Below, in pieces: positions 6,601 to 8,570 of a DNA stretch of 8,570 bases (the first letter of the stretch is position 1; each line of letters starts with the position of its first letter). Made by a program: the position numbers and the translations under genes. The stretch spans positions 1 through 8,570 of the forward strand of contig DAOVLE010000223.1 in the NCBI GenBank assembly GCA_030631415.1, written 5' to 3'. Under the pieces are notes generated by a model, which was given only the letters and a program-made list of their open reading frames with translations, had not been told where the DNA came from and did not search any database. This DNA comes from JAAEQG01 sp023133475 (lineage in GTDB: Bacteria > Planctomycetota > Phycisphaerae > UBA1845).

Positions 6601-8570
6601 ACTCCCGGGGGAGGTGGGATGGTTCACCTCGGCACATTGCCGGATGGGACGTACAGCTACGGCTGGGATATCAACAATGCCGGAGTGGTGGTCGGCGGTT
6701 CTGATTTTGACAATAACGCCGGTTTTCATGCCTGCCTCTGGGGGGTTGGTGGAGGGATGACCGACTTGGGTACGCTGCCCGGCGGCGGTTACACCGAAGC
6801 CTTTGGGATCAATGATTTAGGGCAGGTGGTCGGCCATGGTGACACCGGTAGCGTGGCCAATTCTGCCTTCCTCTGGCAGAACGGCACGATGACCAACCTG
6901 GGGACGCTCCCCGGCTACGGAGGTAGCTACGCCTACCGCATCAACAACCACGCCCAGGTGGTCGGCTATTCCGGGAACGCCTTCCTGTGGGACAGCATCA
7001 ACGGGATGCAAGACCTCGGGTCGCTCGGCGAGGCGGGCAGCGAAGCCTTCGACATCAACAACCTGGGCCAGGTGGTCGGCATTTCGTGGACCTGGTCTGG
7101 GGAGGAGCACGCCTTTCTGTGGGACTGCATCAATGGAATGCAAGACCTCGGCACTCTCGGCGGCACGTGGGGTGCGGCTTACGGGATCAACGATTTCGGG
7201 CACGTGGTCGGCGCTTCAAATACCGGGGGCGCGATACCTGAAAAGCAGCGATCCAGCAAGCACGCTTTTCTCTGGCAAGGCGGCGCGATGGTGGATCTTA
7301 ACGACCATCTCGTTCCCGGCTGTGAATGGGAACTGAAAGAAGCACGCGACATCAATAACGCCGGTGCGATTGTGGGCATCGGCGAAGCCCCCGACCATCG
7401 AGACCATGCCTTCCTGGCTGTCCGCACCAGCGAAGATTCCAACCACAACGGCATCCCCGACGAGTGCGAGGTTTCTAATGACTGCAATGGCAACGGCATT
7501 GAGGACGCCCAGGACATCGCCGTCGGCACCAGCCAGGACTGTCAGCCGAACGGCATTCCCGACGAATGTGACGTCCTCGCCGGCAGCAGCCAAGACCGTC
7601 AGCCGAACGGAATTCCCGATGAGTGCGAACTCGATTGCAACGGCAACGGCGTTCCCGATGATTACGATATCGTGGTGGGCACCAGCGAAGACTGTCAGCC
7701 CAACGGCATCCCCGACGAGTGCGACATCGCCGGAGGAACCAGCCAGGATACCGACGGCGACGGAATCCCCGATGAGTGCCAGAGCGGTCCGGACTGCAAC
7801 GGCAACGGCATTGATGACGCCCAGGACATCGCCGCCGGAACCAGCCAGGACTGCCAGCCCAACGGCATCCCTGACGAGTGTGACATCGCCGGAGGCACCA
7901 GCGAAGACTGCCAGACGAACGGCATTCCCGACGAGTGTGAGATCGCTGCCGGCTCCAGTCAGGACTGCCAGCCGAACGGGATTCCCGACGAGTGTGAGAT
8001 CGCCGCCGGCTCCAGCCAGGACTGCCAGCCGAACGGGATTCCCGACGAGTGTGACTTCGCCTCCGGAACCAGCCATGACTGTCAGCCAAACGGTGTGCCC
8101 GACGAGTGCGACATCGCCGCCGGCTCCAGCCGGGACTGCCAGTCGAACGGCATTCCCGATGAGTGCGACCTCGCCTCCGGCACCAGTGAAGACTGTCAGC
8201 CGAACGGTATCCCCGACAAATGCGACATCATTGCCGGCACCAGCCAGGACTGCAATGGAAACTGGATTCCCGACGAGTGCGACCCGGCGGCCAACACCGC
8301 CATCATCGACTGGGTTCGCGTCGACGACCTGGGGAATTTGCCGGACATACGCTACGATGCATACGGCAGTGTCGATTACCACTACTACATCGGCAAATAC
8401 GAGGTGACCAACGCCCAGTACGTCGTGTTTCTCAACGCCGTCGCGGCGACGGATACGTATGGGCTGTATAACCCGGCCCAGTGTGAGGACTGGGCTGATG
8501 ATTATTGGGGGTGTGAAATCTGCCTGATTACTCGCAGTGGCACTCCCGGTAGCTACACGTACTCGGTGCC
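598..8570 (+). CDS. Giant secreted multidomain protein (partial, 3' end beyond window)
   Basis: An uninterrupted frame of 2,657 codons continues past the window. Domains in order: signal peptide (1-25); unassigned beta-rich N-terminus with a CxxC...CxC cluster (C172, C175, C182, C184); Gly/aromatic-rich beta region (392-598); BNR-like propeller (about 650-1008); two CARDB-type domains (1042-1154, 1157-1265); EF-loop repeats (1271-1338, 1538-1589, 1788-1956, 2280-2563) interleaved with two copies of a Cys-rich/beta-sandwich module (1340-1534, 1590-1784) and a HAF domain (1957-2275); and the start of an FGE-sulfatase domain (2568 onward). Every module type I recognise is extracellular and adhesive or structural in style, so a cell-surface or matrix scaffold is the most economical reading. 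This is inference: no catalytic function is shown. No anchor (PEP-CTERM, sorting tail or transmembrane helix) can be assessed because the C-terminus is missing. The gene seems monocistronic at its 5' side, with its own promoter. The repeat vocabulary is typical of Planctomycetota. Confidence 0.97.
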   Translation, partial: MSCHKATLGVFVLLATLLAPSATPAQSVGSPRPVCREFPSPGKIAVASDRSDVSVGSDACRGGVMIADRVGGGRALMSNIELSQVGFALFGPENRRYKFVVDYRITNTSPDQAITDLWFKITELRSTYTLGLDLDSSADWYNGLETYMNATGQSFEDDIEWVIGWWTQPDWCDRCAIPENHCTCSPPPEIDVRLTDGPTPAFPAILCPGEYMEFQLTYVGTPQLDDAYFALDFEGIWRDWCIKIENVESDYVSFDKAKVYFLDGIELDHTFTATVDWAGHTPGVVKFITPKGEFEGTGSGSVWQYTFDMGSDFGENGLLTVVAETASDPPVRSGPRVANLKVIPLPPGLPTEEWSIPASNQLKYVQASQEVTLPMEGVGAGAIPDWMPVFGSEPYEVTIGFKLSPEVLGDGTATAGAGTLGTGGSAASKFGGGDWNFNVGGKATWKYDGTEWKPGGSLEAGLSASKNLPPTPKYYVVWVWVIPIPVYWQGKVGAELLASIAVTGWNEDPFLPDLEGTYTVKPKAGVRAGVGVADVAAFEGNLAGYAPLVLQYPAEPTLKSVSIGFSGSLKLVVWVYTREWPILDYKWDLYTGGTDPLAGSLLRGGIGGSEFTLLPRDHLVPGYAKFYPQGLPSSVGRGSPRSVESVLQSDIFPYPSPSLVAIGNEGRLVWVYDDPERSTVNGTELMFSASTNGLWSPPVVVADDGTADFSPSLTALPNGDLLAAWENVDSALPEDSDLETMAAHMDVAAARFDEAAQTWSSQINLTSNGYLDRSPQVSAAANGQALLTWVSNAANNPIGSATEVNTVHYCLWNGSSWSAPGVVAAGVASIVKSAMAFDGSNALYLYSADMDGDLETTGDMELYAIAFDGATWSAPQRLTNEPDILDDNPQVVATGPGQFLFAWFRGGEIVTAGSLDLTDLVVAASPGLNGGAMDFRLTRGDSGQVVLVWQMTSQEAVDIWQALYDAGLNVWSKPVQLTFDDTMERFMSPAYLASGDLLIAYGKQQVSYTTRTLEIGGEEFVVDDVPVPGASDLCVLRHTAGIDLAVTADNVTITPGNPVGGETVAITATVRSVGDSPTVNVEVGFYDGDPGAGGTLLGSIQTIAGPLVGGDEAEAGVEWEVPASTDPRDIYVVVDPNQVQNDGDRTNNTAVAAVMRPDIAIEEIVVEKPKPFDRLLTLRVVNLSGVEVSNFDVVLRRDAVDGEVLATLPVAGPIAAGGHEDVSWLWEAAAPFAGGSVEVFAVADEADAVTEFDEDNNGRSVILANEDPVFDCNLNGHDDASDILNGTSRDCNSNGIPDECDIADGISPDCNTNGIPDECDIAAGTSEDINTDGIPDECTGACCNPDDGSCTETSLGECLAAGGMFQGVGTECATTTCPFGRYSNEIDPAELLWAPGAGLAVADDMRLAGSGARELVYYDLMVNGGGGGSFDVTAELWTDCPGWGGTLIPGTTTTWVNVPDAQVVLLTHEPDQVTIPTTVWMVVTFSTDQAGWIRADEAETGFTDDIFGHSGPPWVCNYWFGEGSHAGFWANLRCIAPDCNENGISDSSDIALGNSQDCNLNSIPDECDIAAGTSEDTDGDGVPDECAALGACCNSDDGSCVELPLDDCLASGGMFQGVGTECATITCPFGRYSNEVDPVETLWSPGAGRALADDITLAGTGARELVYYDLMVNGGGGGSFNVTAELWTNCPGWGGTLIPGTTATWSNVPDMQLVTLNYEPDRVVIPSVVWMVVTFSTDQAGWIRAGEAETGLTYDRFGQNDPPWVCNYSFGGDPYAGFWANLRCLAPDCNDNSVSDSFDITAGTSEDCQPNGIPDECDIADGASSDVNGNDVPDDCEPDCNGNSIPDSYDIAMGTSVDCNSNSIPDECDIAAGTSEDYDLNDVPDECDPDCNGNGVPDACDIDCNVGYCIGHPLGCGGSTDCQPNGIPDECDITAGSSGDCQPNGIPDECDIAAGGNFIIIDLGHLGLGWSWGYGVNESRQATGYSHWIGEAGNAFRAFRWTPGGGGMVHLGTLPDGTYSYGWDINNAGVVVGGSDFDNNAGFHACLWGVGGGMTDLGTLPGGGYTEAFGINDLGQVVGHGDTGSVANSAFLWQNGTMTNLGTLPGYGGSYAYRINNHAQVVGYSGNAFLWDSINGMQDLGSLGEAGSEAFDINNLGQVVGISWTWSGEEHAFLWDCINGMQDLGTLGGTWGAAYGINDFGHVVGASNTGGAIPEKQRSSKHAFLWQGGAMVDLNDHLVPGCEWELKEARDINNAGAIVGIGEAPDHRDHAFLAVRTSEDSNHNGIPDECEVSNDCNGNGIEDAQDIAVGTSQDCQPNGIPDECDVLAGSSQDRQPNGIPDECELDCNGNGVPDDYDIVVGTSEDCQPNGIPDECDIAGGTSQDTDGDGIPDECQSGPDCNGNGIDDAQDIAAGTSQDCQPNGIPDECDIAGGTSEDCQTNGIPDECEIAAGSSQDCQPNGIPDECEIAAGSSQDCQPNGIPDECDFASGTSHDCQPNGVPDECDIAAGSSRDCQSNGIPDECDLASGTSEDCQPNGIPDKCDIIAGTSQDCNGNWIPDECDPAANTAIIDWVRVDDLGNLPDIRYDAYGSVDYHYYIGKYEVTNAQYVVFLNAVAATDTYGLYNPAQCEDWADDYWGCEICLITRSGTPGSYTYSV
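673..1770 (+). other. Unassigned N-terminal extracellular region
   Basis: Residues 26-391 look like consecutive beta-rich domains with alternating hydrophobic residues (for example 'YKFVVDYRITNTSPDQAI' near residues 95-112) and few helical stretches. Four cysteines (172, 175, 182, 184) form a CxxC-x6-CxC cluster before a Pro-rich hinge 'SPPPE', suggesting a small disulfide knot or metal site between two domains. The stretch from about 190 to 340 resembles an Ig-like fold in pattern. I recognise no named family. Confidence 0.5.
1771..2394 (+). other. Gly/aromatic-rich beta region of unknown family
   Basis: Residues 392-598 alternate hydrophobic and polar residues in long strands rich in Gly, Val and Trp. 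Two similar strongly hydrophobic strands occur, 'YVVWVWVIPIPVYW' (475-488) and 'LVVWVY' (571-576), each next to a Gly-rich strand pair. The pattern suggests a large beta-sheet or barrel-like fold rather than transmembrane helices, because Pro, Lys and Gly interrupt the hydrophobic runs. I cannot name the family, and the strand assignment is by eye. Confidence 0.4.
2545..3621 (+). other. BNR/sialidase-like seven-bladed beta-propeller (probable)
   Basis: Residues about 650-1008 contain seven spaced occurrences of a strand motif of the type Ser/Asn-Pro-x-Val/Leu ... Gly-x-x-Leu-x-x-x-Trp/Tyr. They begin near residues 657, 711, 775, 833, 889, 932 and 989, an interval of 43-64 residues. Between them, 'WSxP'-type turns recur (NGLWSPP, GSSWSAP, GATWSAP, NVWSKP). 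Seven units of this length with Trp-Ser turns are characteristic of BNR-like propellers. No sialidase catalytic arginine triad can be assigned, so a binding or structural role is more likely than hydrolysis. Blades 4 and 6 are the least regular. Confidence 0.65.
3721..4059 (+). other. CARDB-type Ig-like domain 1
   Basis: Residues 1042-1154 start 'IDLAVTADNVTITPGNPVGG', continue with the strand 'VAITATVRSVGDSP' and a 'VEVGFYDGDPGAGGTLLG' segment, and close with 'VVVDPNQVQNDGDRTNNTA'. This is the usual CARDB layout (cell adhesion related domain found in bacteria, a seven-stranded beta-sandwich): a D-L-x-V start, a non-local 'N-x-G' strand and a final 'D-x-x-N-N' motif. Such domains act as spacers or adhesion units in secreted proteins. 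Confidence 0.8.
4066..4392 (+). other. CARDB-type Ig-like domain 2
   Basis: Residues 1157-1265 repeat the CARDB layout after a three-residue link: 'PDIAIEEIVVEKPKPFD' at the start, the strand 'LLTLRVVNLSGVEVSNFDV' in the middle, and 'DEADAVTEFDEDNNGRSV' as the closing motif. It is more divergent than domain 1 but has the same length and order. The Ca-loop repeat array begins six residues later. Confidence 0.7.
4408..4611 (+). repeat. EF-loop-like repeat array A (chain 1, four units)
   Basis: Four 19-residue-type units cover residues 1271-1338. The consensus loop D-C-N-x-N-G-I-P-D-E-C-D places acidic or amide side chains at loop positions 1, 3, 5, 9 and 12 with Gly at 6, matching the calcium-binding loop of EF-hands, dockerins and thrombospondin type 3 repeats. 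Unit 1 is a header lacking the second Cys (Ser instead), units 2 and 3 have both, and unit 4 is a tail lacking the first Cys (Ile instead). Calcium binding is inferred from residue pattern only. Confidence 0.85.
4615..5199 (+). repeat. Cys-rich plus beta-sandwich module, copy 1
   Basis: Residues 1340-1534 open with a six-cysteine motif (GACC...GSC...GEC...TECATTTCP) of a style common in planctomycetal secreted proteins. A beta-rich domain follows with 'ARELVYYDLMVNGGGGGSF', 'CPGWGGTLIPGT', 'VWMVVTFSTDQAGWIRA' and a final 'GFWANLRC'. The whole 195-residue module recurs at 5365-5949 with the same length and no gaps. I know no formal family name. The Gly-rich turn and Trp-containing strands suggest a carbohydrate-binding-like or other beta-sandwich fold, but this is a guess. 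Confidence 0.75.
5209..5364 (+). repeat. EF-loop-like repeat chain 2 (three units)
   Basis: Residues 1538-1589 form one header-core-tail chain: a header with Ser at the second Cys site, a core with both cysteines, and a tail 'DTDGDGVPDEC' lacking the first Cys. The tail resembles thrombospondin type 3 loops most closely (three Asp at positions 1, 3 and 5). It sits between the two copies of the 195-residue module and belongs to the 750-bp duplicated segment. Confidence 0.85.
5365..5949 (+). repeat. Cys-rich plus beta-sandwich module, copy 2
   Basis: Residues 1590-1784 align with copy 1 over all 195 residues without a gap. By eye about 42 positions differ, roughly 78% identity. All nine cysteines, the 'ELVYYDLMVNGGGGGSF' turn and 'FSTDQAGWIRA' are kept. 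Differences cluster in predicted loops ('LPLDD' for 'TSLGE', 'YDRFGQND' for 'DDIFGHSG'), consistent with duplication followed by drift under structural constraint. Confidence 0.8.
5959..6465 (+). repeat. EF-loop-like repeat chains 3, 4 and first part of 5 (nine units)
   Basis: Residues 1788-1956 hold two complete header-core-tail chains (5959-6111 and 6112-6264), then a third chain starting at 6265. The third chain has a header with both cysteines and a four-Cys insert (C1900, C1904, C1909, C1916, around 'NVGYCIGHPLGC'), then two cores. It does not end in a tail; the linker 'DIAAG' runs straight into the HAF domain. Headers here have Phe, Tyr or Cys at the second Cys site. Confidence 0.85.
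6466..7422 (+). other. HAF-repeat domain (seven units)
   Basis: Residues 1957-2275 contain seven units of about 35-48 residues following the HAF family pattern (probable extracellular repeat): 'DLGTLPGG', then a strand with 'A-x-x-IN-x-x-GQVVG', then 'HAFLW' or a variant. Units begin near 'IIIDLGHLG', 'GMVHLGTLP', 'GMTDLGTLP', 'TMTNLGTLP', 'GMQDLGSLG', 'GMQDLGTLG' and 'AMVDLNDHL', the last being the usual terminal variant. Seven units suggest a beta-propeller-like closed ring. There is only one stray cysteine pair (in 'HACLW' and 'WDCING') besides a terminal 'PGCEW'. Function of the family is unknown; it is secreted. Confidence 0.9.
7435..8286 (+). repeat. EF-loop-like repeat array (tail of chain 5 and chains 7-9 region, sixteen units)
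   Basis: Residues 2280-2563 hold sixteen units. The first, 'DSNHNGIPDECE', is a tail without the first Cys. Two header-core-tail chains follow (7480-7635 approximately, then to 7791). A long final chain starts at 7792: one header, seven cores and a last unit 'DCNGNWIPDECD' that unusually keeps both cysteines. From 7792 to 8247 the units are exact 57-bp tandem repeats (starts 7792, 7849, 7906, 7963, 8020, 8077, 8134, 8191). Cores most often read DCQPNGIPDECDIAAGTSQ. One core has Lys for Glu ('PDKC'), and one tail has Arg for Cys through a single-base-type change (CGT). Confidence 0.9.
8299..8570 (+). other. Start of an FGE-sulfatase (SUMF1-like) domain, truncated by window
   Basis: From residue 2568 the sequence reads 'AIIDWVRVDDLGNLPD', then 'YYIGKYEVTNAQYVVFLNAV' and 'ATDTYGLYNP', the hallmark opening of formylglycine-generating-enzyme/sulfatase-modifying-factor-like domains, later followed by 'ITRSGTPGSYTYSV'. 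In that family the fold is used either by true FGEs (oxidising a sulfatase Cys) or by non-catalytic C-type-lectin-like relatives. The catalytic cysteines lie in the missing C-terminal half, so activity cannot be judged. An extra segment with three cysteines (C in 'PAQCEDW', 'WGCEIC') is inserted before 'ITRSG'. Confidence 0.85.

Noticed and set aside
7792..8247. CRISPR-like regular repeats
   Set aside because: There are no unique spacers. The repeats are direct, contiguous, in frame and encode the conserved Ca-loop motif.
7216..8382. 388-codon minus-strand ORF and a 347-codon alternative plus-strand ORF (7364-8407)
   Set aside because: Both lie over the repeat array. Because 57 bp is a multiple of three, a stop-free unit is stop-free in every copy, so long shadow frames are expected. 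Their products are low-complexity echoes of the repeats.

Overview
The window is dominated by one giant forward-strand reading frame. It opens at an ATG at 598 with a very strong ribosome binding site and stays open for 2,657 codons until the window ends, so the 3' end of the gene is missing. I read it codon by codon and found no in-frame stop. Almost every other long ORF here, on either strand, is a shadow of this gene. The high-GC composition points to Planctomycetota, and so does the protein vocabulary: Asp-Cys-Asn-x-Asn-Gly-Ile-Pro-Asp-Glu-Cys-Asp repeats, GACC-type Cys-rich motifs, HAF repeats and a sulfatase-modifying-factor-like domain starting with an 'IGKYEVTNAQY' motif. The phylum is inferred from domain style only.

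Layout. Bases 3-128 are probably the last 41 codons of an unidentified upstream gene. Its TGA overlaps the ATG of a 15-codon ORF (ATGA) that has its own good Shine-Dalgarno. Bases 173-351 hold no gene I can support, only a 7-bp inverted repeat. A convincing sigma70-type promoter lies at 352-380 (TTGACG, 17 bp, TAAATT with an extended -10) and overlaps a pair of 11-bp-spaced direct repeats. It would drive a leader of about 210 nt with a palindrome, a possible hairpin and two unsupported short ORFs. The leader ends at GGAGGAGG, 7 nt before the giant gene.

The giant protein is secreted (signal peptide, residues 1-25) and built as a chain of extracellular modules: an unassigned N-terminal beta-rich region (26-391); a Gly/aromatic-rich beta region (392-598); a probable seven-bladed BNR-like beta-propeller (about 650-1008); two CARDB-type Ig-like domains (1042-1154 and 1157-1265); a first array of 19-residue EF-loop-like repeats; a 195-residue Cys-rich plus beta-sandwich module present twice as part of a 750-bp tandem duplication; more repeats; a seven-unit HAF domain (1957-2275); sixteen more repeats; and the start of an FGE-sulfatase (SUMF1-like) domain that runs off the window.

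The most interesting signal is in the 32 short repeats. They fall into eight chains of header, core(s) and tail. The header usually lacks the second cysteine and the tail usually lacks the first. That is what a disulfide ladder from each unit to the next would require. The HAF domain sits inside one of these chains, splitting a repeat linker between 'DIAAG' and 'TSED'. The likely role is a calcium-stiffened extracellular scaffold or surface protein; no enzymatic function is demonstrated.
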